Shown here: positions 50,493 through 58,978 of the stretch, piece by piece
Position numbering within the stretch: the stretch's first letter is position 1
Layout of the letters: the number at the start of each line of letters is the position of its first letter
Translations under genes and position numbers: made by a program
The notes under the pieces: generated by a model
What the model saw: the letters and a program-made list of their open reading frames with translations, nothing else
Told to the model about the DNA's origin: nothing
Databases searched by the model: none
Assembly (NCBI GenBank): GCA_018195615.1
Contig: JAGTPG010000002.1
Location: forward strand, 4,829,501-4,893,500
DNA: 64,000 nucleotides
DNA from: Streptomyces tuirus
Lineage (GTDB): Bacteria > Actinomycetota > Actinomycetes > Streptomycetales > Streptomycetaceae
Direction: 5' to 3'

Positions 50493-50597
50493 CCCCGGCA
50501 GTAGCCGGGGTAAAATCGGGAACGGCCTTAGCGGGCCCGACCGTCGCCGCAGACCCTGAGGGCAATCAGGGAAATCTCTGCGGCGGCGGTCATTTTT
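50493..50597 (+). ncRNA. Structured region after the HTH gene: small RNA or elaborate terminator
   Basis: Two structures in order: CCCCGGC/GCCGGGG (50493-50510), then a long stem GACCGTCGCCGCAGA/TCTGCGGCGGCGGTC (50539-50591) with one G-U pair enclosing a CCCTGA/TCAGGG hairpin. ATTTTT follows directly. The last element would terminate rightward transcription. The whole could be the 3' part of a small RNA. Confidence 0.45.
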
Positions 50598-50651
50598 GTG
50601 TGAACAGAGTTGAGGATGCGGTTCGCGTGGCCTTTCTGCGTCGAGGATGCG

Positions 50652-51263
50652 TCAGACGAATTTCCAGTTCATGAGCGGCCGGTAGTAGGTATGCCAGTCG
50701 CCGGCCACGGTGACTCGTTCCAGGGCGCCGCGTTCGGCCAGGGCGCGCAGACTCTGGCGCAGGGAGTGCCGGCCGGCCGTGTCGCTCTTGGACAGGCCGA
50801 GGATCGCCGCAATGTCCTCGCTGTTCCAGTTGATGCTGGGTTTCGAGCCCATCACGTCGAGGATCTGCCGCAGGCGAGGCCCGCGGATGATGACCTCGTC
50901 GGACGTAAACTGCCTACCCGCGGCCGTGTTCTGTGCGGGTACGGCGGCGGCTGCTGGGGAATCAGGGGTGGTGTCTGCCGCGGGCTGCTTGACGGGGGCT
51001 TCCGCACCGCCGGTCGGTGGGGGCGTGGTCTGGCTGGGGACCACGCGCAGATGTGCACCTTCCGGCGTGGGGCTGAAGAGCTGGAGTCGTTCGGCCTGCT
51101 CACGTACGGAAGCTGCCTGGTTGATGGCGGCGTGGGCCTCGTCTCGAACCGTGGTGATCTCCGCGATGCGATCCTCGGTTTCCTTCAGAGAGGCTCGCAA
51201 GTTGGCGGCGATCTCGCTGTACTCGCCCAAGAGTGCATTGCACTGCTGGAAGACAGCCTCCAT
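50652..51263 (-). CDS. Hypothetical protein: coiled coil plus winged-helix-like C-terminus
   Basis: 203 residues from ATG 51263, chosen because GAGGGG lies 6 bp upstream; the frame is open to 51335. Residues 10-70 form a likely coiled coil (LRASLKETEDRIAEITTVRDEA). A proline-rich linker follows. The C-terminal 75 residues (IRGPRLRQILDVMG, DIAAILGLSKSDTAGRHSLRQSLRALAERG) look like a winged helix-turn-helix. Function unknown; possibly a regulator in the island. Confidence 0.7.
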   Translation of the reverse strand: MEAVFQQCNALLGEYSEIAANLRASLKETEDRIAEITTVRDEAHAAINQAASVREQAERLQLFSPTPEGAHLRVVPSQTTPPPTGGAEAPVKQPAADTTPDSPAAAAVPAQNTAAGRQFTSDEVIIRGPRLRQILDVMGSKPSINWNSEDIAAILGLSKSDTAGRHSLRQSLRALAERGALERVTVAGDWHTYYRPLMNWKFV

Positions 51264-51584
51264 CTCGTTCCCCTCGGTGAACAGAGAGAACGGGGCCGTC
51301 GAATCGTAGGCCATAGAGAAGAAGTTAGAGGGCAATGGATGCCAGCTGCCACCCCCTCAAAGACACTCGCATTGCCAGTAATGCGAGTCGCCCGAATTAT
51401 CCACTTTGGGCGGGAACATTCGTCCGGGCATCGTAATTACGTGTGAATTCTTTGAGGTGGACGATCGGTCCAGCCCACCGTGAAGTCCCCCAGTAGACGT
51501 TTGCGAGGGGGAGAAGCTGCTGCCTCGTCCGGCTGTACTTGTCCCGACTGTCACAGAGACGGGGCACCCTTCAGGGGCGGTGGG
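51264..51584. other. Intergenic region with a 9-bp inverted repeat
   Basis: 320 bp between two leftward genes. It holds ACTCGCATT-GCCAGT-AATGCGAGT (51365-51388), a perfect 9-bp inverted repeat that could be an operator or a terminator of the transposase-ATPase gene. No gene is supported. Confidence 0.5.
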
Positions 51585-54183
51585 TCAAGGACGCGACAAC
51601 GAGAAGGAGACGGCCAGGATGTCCAGGGCGTCCCGGGTGAGGGCTTCACTGCCGTCGTAGATCGCACGGATGGCTCCGCTGCGCAGCAGGTAGGCCAGGT
51701 GGTCCGTCCTCCCGCCGGTGAGGTGGTGAAGGTGGTCGGCCATCTGGACCAGGGTGCCTGGTGCATGCCGATGCAGGCGCAGCGCTTGCTCGGCTCGTGC
51801 GACGGTCGCCTCCCAGGATGACCCAGGCGGGGTGGGCGTGAGGGCGACCTGCACTAGACGACGCTGCGTCCGCTCAGGCCAAAGTTGCCGGCCTGTGTCG
51901 CCCAGCTGAGGCGGGATAGAGGCAAATACGAAGGTGGCAGGGATGCGGTCACACAGATAGTCCACCACCTCCTGCAAACGTGCGGTCGTGCCTGGAGCAG
52001 CTTGCAGGTAGTGGCATTCATCAACGAGGACCAGCCCCGTGCCCGCAGCCGTGATGGCACCGCACACATGGCGGGCGAGATCGGTGAGAGCGGCCCGGGC
52101 TCGTGGAGGAAACTCGACCGCCCACGCCAACTCGTTCAGCAGCATGCGCGGGGTGGTAGCTGGTGGCAGGCGCACGTAAACCACTGGAACGGGCGGCCCG
52201 TTGGGCCGACGAGCCATCCGTGCGCTGTGGCGCTGGGCGACTTTGTCGAGCACAGTTGTCTTGCCAATCCCCGGCGGCCCGTGCAGCAGTAGCCCGTAAC
52301 GGGTCGCAGGTGCGTGCTCGTTCAACATGATCTGCTGCTCAATTCGATCAATCGCGGCCATCAACACCGGTGGTTCAATTGGGAGTTGGGCGTGATAGGT
52401 GGCGCGAACCCGGTCGGAATCCTCGGGCGCAGGGGATTGGGCAGGCTCGTACCGCACCGGTGTCGGTGCTCCCTCAGCGGTGCGAGAGGAGAGCTGCCGG
52501 GTACGCAGCGGAGATGGGGTGGCCTTGGTGTCGCGAGCCTCAACTCGCTCGAATGCAGAGGTGGGTGACATGCGCAGCGGTCCGCTGGCCGTTGCGGCGG
52601 ACACGGTCAGCCACTGACCGCTGGGGTCGCGCAGCCAGACGTGCGCAGCGTGGTAGGGATCTGTACGGATCTCGAAGCGACTGCGGTTGCCGCCAGGGGC
52701 GGACTTGTGACTGCGCAACCCGTTCAGAACCGACCCGTCGTATCGACGCCGGTCGAGGAAGAGCCCTGCAGGACCGACCGTCCGCGACCGAGTGACCAGG
52801 AGATCCAGGAAGTCCTGCGGCGGCAGCGGAGTGGCCACCCACCCTATGCGAGCCACCAGGGTGTCGTACCGCTGAGCCGGGCTGCCCGAGGCGCGGCCAT
52901 ATCGCGGACCCGCGGCGGACGGGGGCGGAGCAGTGTGGTTCCACACCTCGGCCGCCCAACGGTCCAGCAACTCCTGAACCGTCGCGGTCGACCACCCGTC
53001 CGCCGGGGCGCCGCGTGCCGTCGCGGTGACGAGATACTCCTTAAAAGAGTGTGCCGCCTGCGATACGAGCCGCTCGCCGTGCGGGCGCTCGGACGGAGCA
53101 ACAGTTCGGGGGCGCAGTAGCTGGATTCCGTGGCGACGGCATGCCTCAGCCAGCCCTCGATCGCCCACACCCCAGCCGCACACCAGAGTCATGGGGCGGA
53201 CCAGCGGTATGGCGCACTGTGCTGGCGCAGCCCTGCTGGGCCACTCCGCACGCAGATCCGCCGGCACGCACATTCGCGCCACCAGCACCCGCCCGTCCAC
53301 TGGACCGGCGTCCTCACACACCACAGCCGTCAGCACGACCGCCGTATCCGTATCCACGGCGAACACCACCTGCAGTCCCTGAGGCAGGCTGGATGGATGA
53401 GGTATCCGCACCGCTTCCACCACCACGTGGCGGCCCGGCCACCGGTCCCGGCCGTTCAACAGGCCAGAAGCCGCCGCTTCCGTGTACAAGCGGTGAAAGG
53501 AAGACCGGGATGGAAACGCCAACTCACCTGAACTGACTGGACCTTGAAGCAACCACTGCGCACGGCGGCGCACCTCCTCGATGGTCGGCTCACCGCGCGT
53601 GGTGCAGGAACTCGCCGCCGTCTTGAGCGCTTCCAGCACCCGCTCATCCCACCGCGCCCCCAATACCTCACGCCGCCCGGAACGGCCATCGGCAAGCCCC
53701 CAAGCCCCTCCGCCTCGTAGCGCTGACGCCGCCGCCGCACGGTTCGCGCGGACACTGGCATCCCGCCGGCCGTGAGTTCGCGGGCCTTGGCGGCCTCCCG
53801 CTGCGCCAACGTGCACCGCTCTGGGTCGAACTGCTCCCGGGGCTCTGCCCCTCGGGCGCGTCCGGTCGTAGACCGGTCAATACCTCGACGATGTGCGGGT
53901 GCCACCAGCGCGCCTCCTGCTCGGCCACGAACCCGAGACGGGGTCGGCGCACCGGCGGCGGCATGTGCCCCTGCTCGAGCACCCCGAAGCCCTCACTCCG
54001 GCAAAGCACCGCGACATCGATGCGCTGGACGTCCCCGAGTGCATCGGTCAGACCCACCAGACGTCCGGACAGGTGCGTGACCGTGTACGCCCGGCCGGCG
54101 TACCGGACTCGATCCCCCACCCCCAGCCGCTCAGGCCACACCGCCGTCACCAGAACCTCAACTCCCCCGGCCGCTCGGCGCAT
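51585..54183 (-). CDS. Mu/TnsB-type transposase fused to a TnsC/TniB-type AAA ATPase (two apparent frameshifts)
   Basis: About 866 residues once joined. ATG 54183 opens MRRAAGGVEVLVTAVWPERL, a domain like the N-terminus of TniA/TnsB. After a shift near 53850 comes a basic helix-turn-helix (GGMPVSARTVRRRRQRYE), and after another near 53690 the integrase-like core. A Mu transposase C-terminal domain follows (SPAQRYDTLVARIGWV, LFLDRRRYDGSVLNGLR). The last third is a AAA ATPase: Walker A GPPGIGKT (52252-52280), Walker B GLVLVDECHYL (52010-52040) and a TniB-like FVFASIPPQ. In the core, the expected DDE residues read VVVEAVRI and VCGWGV; only the glutamate (PHGERLV) is evident. Separate tniA and tniB genes are the norm, so the fusion is unusual. 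Confidence 0.78.
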
Positions 54184-54496
54184 ACCGTCTCGTGTCTACT
54201 TAAGTACACAGCAGCCGTACCCAGGCTCCACACCGTCCATTTCGATGGTCCGCGAGGCGAGAGTGCTATGACGGTGGAGCGCTATGGGGGGCGGTCGTCC
54301 GTCCGCGTGCGCCCGGCGAGCCCGGACCGCCCCCGCTGGGTCCGGCAAGGCTTGCCTGTGTCGTCCAGTGGATTGGATACGTGGGCGCTGCCGCACACAC
54401 ATCGCATCAAGTCGGCTGGATGACCCACGGGGGATCCTGTCCCGAGCCACCCGTCTGGCCCGCATCGGGGTGCTATTCCAATCACATGCGGGCAGA
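54184..54496. other. Intergenic region upstream of the Nudix-like gene
   Basis: 312 bp between divergent genes; should hold promoters for both. A frame across it joins the next gene but has arginine/proline-rich sequence without conserved features. No other element seen. Confidence 0.5.
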
Positions 54497-54958
54497 GTGC
54501 CAGATGTGACAAGCCCAGACCGCGCGCCAGCCGCACACCTCCGCCCCGTCGTCATCGATCCCGCCGCACGACGGTTCCTGCTGGTGCCCAACCGCACGGT
54601 GGCCCCAGCCGTCTGGAGCGTTCCCGCGCATCCAATGCGGCCGGGCGAGTCCTTCCGCCGCACCGCGGCACGCTGCCTGCGGCACGAACTGCGGCTGCCC
54701 GCACTGCGGATCGCCGCCGTCACCGGACGCCTCCCCTCATCCGATCAGCGTCGGCACGAGGAGTACTTCATCCTGGTGGCCCCTGCAGTAAGGGTCTGGC
54801 CATGCGACGTACGCCTGCTGCTGGCACCGGATGCGCGGTGGTGGACGACAGCCGAGCTGCGGGAGGGCGGCACGCATGTGGAACCGGAAGTCCTGCTCGA
54901 CCTCATTGACGGCTACTGGGAGGGATGGCTGCCCGACGGGGTGGTCTCCCTCGAGTGA
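54497..54958 (+). CDS. Nudix-hydrolase-like protein with an incomplete Nudix box
   Basis: 153 residues from GTG 54497 (GTG 54506 is an alternative). The core has ARRFLLVPNRTVAPAVWSVP followed by PGESFRRTAARCLRHEL, which aligns to the Nudix box but lacks the REUxEE glutamates. It ends EVLLDLIDGYWEGWLPDG. It may bind rather than hydrolyse nucleotide derivatives. It starts the rightward operon-like run that leads towards the defence genes. Confidence 0.6.
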   Translation: MPDVTSPDRAPAAHLRPVVIDPAARRFLLVPNRTVAPAVWSVPAHPMRPGESFRRTAARCLRHELRLPALRIAAVTGRLPSSDQRRHEEYFILVAPAVRVWPCDVRLLLAPDARWWTTAELREGGTHVEPEVLLDLIDGYWEGWLPDGVVSLE

Positions 54959-54980
54959 GCCCTGGGACAGGAGAAGCACA

Positions 54981-55445
54981 GTGCCCATGTACGCCATCGA
55001 GATCGTCCTGACCCGTGCCGTGGGCGCGGTCGAGCTGAGGGCCGCACAGCAGCGAAGCCGTCTTGCCATGGCGTCCTCCGATGACGGCAGTCGCCTGGTG
55101 GTCCTCGTATCCGCGAAGAGCGAGCCACGAGCCGTACGGAGGATCTGGAAACGGCTGGGAGACACACTGCCCGTTGACGTGCTCTGCGGACTGTTCCCGG
55201 GCATCGACGGCAGCTACCTCATGAGCATCCCGATGGAGCCGGATACCGAGGAACGGCTTCGCAACCTCGCGGCGGACGCCGGACAGGCCCCGGAGGAGTA
55301 CCTCTACGCGGCCATAGCCCACGCACTGGCCCGTGACCGCTCCTCGCGGCGGGCACGGCTGGCCTGCGCTCTGAGCTGGCTGTTCCGCGAGTTCACGCCC
55401 GAGGAGATCACGGCGGAAACAGAGCAGAGGATCAGCAGGATCTGA
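54981..55445 (+). CDS. Hypothetical protein upstream of the DISARM-like genes
   Basis: 154 residues from GTG 54981 behind AGGAG. The N-terminal half is a mixed alpha/beta stretch (YAIEIVLTRAVGAVELRA). The C-terminal half is helical and acidic/basic alternating (DTEERLRNLAADAGQAPEEYLYAAIAHAL), a pattern seen in ribbon-helix-helix-type dimerisation regions. I do not recognise the family. It is 22 bp after the Nudix-like gene and so probably cotranscribed with it. Confidence 0.65.
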   Translation: MPMYAIEIVLTRAVGAVELRAAQQRSRLAMASSDDGSRLVVLVSAKSEPRAVRRIWKRLGDTLPVDVLCGLFPGIDGSYLMSIPMEPDTEERLRNLAADAGQAPEEYLYAAIAHALARDRSSRRARLACALSWLFREFTPEEITAETEQRISRI

Positions 55446-55747
55446 CGAAGTCATGCGCTTGTGAAGAGATTGCAGCCGGGAGGCCCTGGCGAGCAGAAGG
55501 CGATCCCAAGCCGACTGGACTTCGCGCATGGCATCACGGGGCGGCTGGCGGCGGCGTCACCCCCGCGGTGAGCGCAGTGCTGCCTGTCCGCGTTCCCCTT
55601 CCACCCGAGGTGACGCTACTCTGCGCGACTTCTCCCAGCGCTCGCCAGAGTCGGGGATACTGGTTCGCTGGTGATCCACCTGCCACTCACGGGGCTCGTT
55701 GTGACTGGCTTCAGAGGGGGGATCGCAGGGCTGGGTGTGAGGCGTCG
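55446..55747. other. Intergenic region upstream of drmD
   Basis: 302 bp. The drmD frame is open back to 55568, but that extension has no ribosome-binding site and no conserved sequence, so I regard it as leader. No promoter element could be named. Confidence 0.5.
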
Positions 55748-58700
55748 ATGAAGGAGTCTCGTCAGGTGGGGACCGCTACGGAACGTCCGCAGGAAGCGGA
55801 GAGCAGCGCCGGGCGGACTGCGGCGCTGCCGCCGGTTCCCGAGCCGGGGCAGGTCGTCAAGGTCCGGGGTTCCACGTGGGCGGTGTCGGACGTGCGCCGC
55901 CAGGGGCTTCCGCGGAGTCCCGCCGATGAGGGAGTACCAGGCCTGACTCATGCGGTCAGTCTGCAGTCGCTGGACGAGGACCGGTTCGGCCAGGAGCTGA
56001 CCGTGGTCTGGGAGCTGGAGCTCGGCCACACCGTCGAACCGGACCAGGGGCTGCCGGAAGCCGTACGGCCCGAGGCGTTCGACGATCCGAACACGCTGGC
56101 CGCGTTTGTCGACGCGGTGCGCTGGGGTGCGGTGACCTCAGCGGACGCCAACTCGTACCAGGCTCCGTTCCGAAGCGGTGCGAACGTCGAGGCGTACCAG
56201 CTGGAGCCGTTGCGCCGGGCGCTGCAGTCGTCTCGGACGAACTTGCTGCTCGCCGATGACGTGGGCTTGGGCAAGACCATCGAAGCAGGCTTGGTCGTGC
56301 AGGAGCTGCTGCTGCGTCACCGGGCACGGACTGCCGTCATCGTCTGCCCGCCGAGCCTGGCGTTGAAGTGGCAGGACGAGATGCGGGAGAAGTTCGGCCT
56401 GGATTTCGTGATCGTCAACAGTGCGCTGATGGCGAAGGTGAAGCGCAGCCACGGATTGAATGCGAACCCGTTCCGGCTGTACCCGCGCGTCATTGTGAGC
56501 ATGGCATGGTTGCCGTCGCTGCGGGCGCAGCGTCTGCTGCGTGAGGTCATGGCCGATGTGCGCAGCACGTCGACGGCTCGGCGGTTCGCCTTCGACATGC
56601 TCGTGGTCGACGAAGCGCACCATGTCGCGCCGGCCAGTCCGACAACGGCTCCGGGACAGCGCGGGTACGCAGTGGACAGCCAGCGCACCACGGCGACGAT
56701 GAGGCTGGCGGAGGCATGTGAGCACCGCCTGTTCCTGAGCGCGACGCCACACAACGGCTACTCGGAGTCGTTCACGGCCCTCTTGGAGATGATCGACAGC
56801 CGCCGGTTCACCCGAGGCGCCAGCATCGACGAGAAGGCGCTGCGCGACGTGGCGGTACGACGCCTGAAGAGCGAACTGCCGGAGAAGGGATTCAAGGCTC
56901 GTCAGCTCAAGACGATCCAGTTCGAGCCGTCGCAGGGGGAGCAGAAGCAGTTCGAGAGGCTGGAGCAGCTGCTTGCCGAGAGCGCCCGTGCCAACGGAAA
57001 GGGCAGGGGCGGGGACATCGTCTCGATGCTGCTGAAGAAGCGTTTCCTGTCCAGCCCTTGGTCGTTTGCCCGGACCCTGGAGCTGTACGAGGCAGCCGAT
57101 CCAGGTGACCGCCAGCTGGACCTGGACGACGACGCCGGGTACTACGCCGAGGTCATGGGCAGCGGACAGTCGGACGAGGAGGAAGGCGACGCCGACCACC
57201 CCGAGTTCACAGCCCTTCGGCACTCCAAGGGCTCGGACGCGTTGGTCGCGGCAACCGAGAGCGAGATCGCCTCGCTGGTCGAATGGGGTCTGAGCTATGA
57301 GCACAAGCCGGATTCCCGGCTCGAAGCCCTCATCTCCTTCCTCAACGCCCACTGCCGTACGTCCGACGGGAAACTCTGGACGAACGAGCGTGTGGTGGTC
57401 TTCACCGAGTACGCCGCCACGCTCGACTGGATCGCCGGCGTTCTGCGCCAGCGTGGCTACAAGGACAGGTTCGAAACGATCCAGGGCTCGACCCCGGCCG
57501 AAGAGCGCGAGAAGATCCGGGCGCGGTTCACCGAGAGTCCCGACAAGCATCCGGTGCGCGTCCTGCTGGCTACTGATTCTGCAGGCGAGGGCATCGACCT
57601 TCAGGCGCACTGCCACCGCCTGGTCAACTTCGACATCCCGTTCAACCCCTCCCGCCTCGAGCAGCGGATCGGTCGCATCGACCGGTACGGGCAGACACAG
57701 AGCCCCGAGATCTACCACTTCGTGCCCGAGTCGACCTCCACGACGTATGCGGCGGACATGCAGTTCATGGGGATCGTCGCCACCAAGGTGGGCACAGCGA
57801 CCAACGATCTCGTGGGCAAGGTCAACCAGGTCATCGACTCCGACGTTCAGGAGCACTTCAGCCCGTCCGGCGGCAGTCGCAAGTCGCGGCCCACCCCGCC
57901 TGACGACGGAAACGAAGTCATCAACCAGGCACTGGCCGGCGGAGTCGGGCTGAACCGTCAGCTCACCGAACTCGCCCGAAGTTACGATGACCGCAAGACG
58001 GCGATGCACCTGACACCGGCCAACGCCCGACGCGTAGTGGACACCGCGCTCGCCCTGGACGATCAGCCGCCCCTGGAAGAAATCGGTGACGACCGGACCG
58101 ACGCGCCGGTCTTCGAGGTTCCCCACCTGGGCCGATCCTGGCAGTTCGCCCTGCGAGGTCTGGACACGCGCCTGGATCCGGGAGTGCTGCGACCGATCAC
58201 CTTCGATGACAAGGCGTCGCAAGGACGCACGGACCTCGTCCACATCCACCTCGGCCATGCCCTGATGCAGCGGGCCACCCGCACCCTGCGCAGCGCTCTG
58301 TTCAGCGTGAACTCGAAGATCAACCGGGTCAGCGCAGTCGTCACCCCCGGTCTCACGGAGTCGTGCGTAGCCGCTGTGTCCCGTCTCGTTCTCGTTGGCC
58401 GCGGAGGCCTGCGGCTGCACGAGGAAGTTTTCCTCACCGGCATTCGACTGCGCGGGCGGGCGCTTGCCGAGGCCAAGGTCGAACAGGTACTGGATAAGAC
58501 CCTGGATGCCGATGACCTGGAACTGGCCGACGAGCAAGTACGCACCCACCTTTCCGCTCTCTGGAACGACGACGGAGCCCGTCTGCGTACCCGGCTGCTG
58601 AACGCGATGGAGCGCAAGAGCGAGACTCTGCAGGAGAAGGTCACCCAGACCCTCAAGGACCGCGAACAGACAGACATCAAGCGGGTCCGTGAGATCTTCG

Positions 58701-58978
58701 ACGCGTTTCGAGTCAACCTGCGGGACTCCCGGGACGCGTTGGAGCGCGCCATTCGCGCGGAGGAAGAAGACGTCCTCTTCAGCGATGACCAGCAGAAGCA
58801 GCGCCGCCGGGACCTCAACCACATGAACGAGCGCCTGGAGAGCCTGGACAACGAGGAGGCCCGCGAGCTCGCCTCGATCCGGGAGCGCTACAGCGACATC
58901 AAGCCGTACGTTTCAGCCGCCGCCGTGGTGTTCGCACTGACCCCTGAAGACGCGAGGAACGGAATGGTCAAGGCATGA
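55748..58978 (+). CDS. drmD: SNF2-family helicase, DISARM DrmD-like
   Basis: 1,076 residues from ATG 55748 (GAGG upstream). Helicase motifs: Walker A region DVGLGKT (residues 171-177), VIVCPPSLALKWQ, DEAH (residues 288-291), LFLSATPHNGY. The C-terminal RecA lobe has VVVFTEYAATLDW, LLATDSAGEGIDLQ and RLEQRIGRIDRYGQ. A long charged C-terminal region follows. SNF2-type helicases of this size directly followed by a large adenine methyltransferase are the hallmark of class 1 DISARM defence (drmD-drmMI). Other DISARM genes (drmA, B, C) would lie beyond the window. The stop overlaps the next ATG (ATGA). Confidence 0.8.
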   Translation: MKESRQVGTATERPQEAESSAGRTAALPPVPEPGQVVKVRGSTWAVSDVRRQGLPRSPADEGVPGLTHAVSLQSLDEDRFGQELTVVWELELGHTVEPDQGLPEAVRPEAFDDPNTLAAFVDAVRWGAVTSADANSYQAPFRSGANVEAYQLEPLRRALQSSRTNLLLADDVGLGKTIEAGLVVQELLLRHRARTAVIVCPPSLALKWQDEMREKFGLDFVIVNSALMAKVKRSHGLNANPFRLYPRVIVSMAWLPSLRAQRLLREVMADVRSTSTARRFAFDMLVVDEAHHVAPASPTTAPGQRGYAVDSQRTTATMRLAEACEHRLFLSATPHNGYSESFTALLEMIDSRRFTRGASIDEKALRDVAVRRLKSELPEKGFKARQLKTIQFEPSQGEQKQFERLEQLLAESARANGKGRGGDIVSMLLKKRFLSSPWSFARTLELYEAADPGDRQLDLDDDAGYYAEVMGSGQSDEEEGDADHPEFTALRHSKGSDALVAATESEIASLVEWGLSYEHKPDSRLEALISFLNAHCRTSDGKLWTNERVVVFTEYAATLDWIAGVLRQRGYKDRFETIQGSTPAEEREKIRARFTESPDKHPVRVLLATDSAGEGIDLQAHCHRLVNFDIPFNPSRLEQRIGRIDRYGQTQSPEIYHFVPESTSTTYAADMQFMGIVATKVGTATNDLVGKVNQVIDSDVQEHFSPSGGSRKSRPTPPDDGNEVINQALAGGVGLNRQLTELARSYDDRKTAMHLTPANARRVVDTALALDDQPPLEEIGDDRTDAPVFEVPHLGRSWQFALRGLDTRLDPGVLRPITFDDKASQGRTDLVHIHLGHALMQRATRTLRSALFSVNSKINRVSAVVTPGLTESCVAAVSRLVLVGRGGLRLHEEVFLTGIRLRGRALAEAKVEQVLDKTLDADDLELADEQVRTHLSALWNDDGARLRTRLLNAMERKSETLQEKVTQTLKDREQTDIKRVREIFDAFRVNLRDSRDALERAIRAEEEDVLFSDDQQKQRRRDLNHMNERLESLDNEEARELASIRERYSDIKPYVSAAAVVFALTPEDARNGMVKA

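Noticed and set aside
55568..55747. Longer N-terminus of the DrmD-like protein
   Set aside because: No ribosome-binding site, composition unlike a protein domain; ATG 55748 is the better start.
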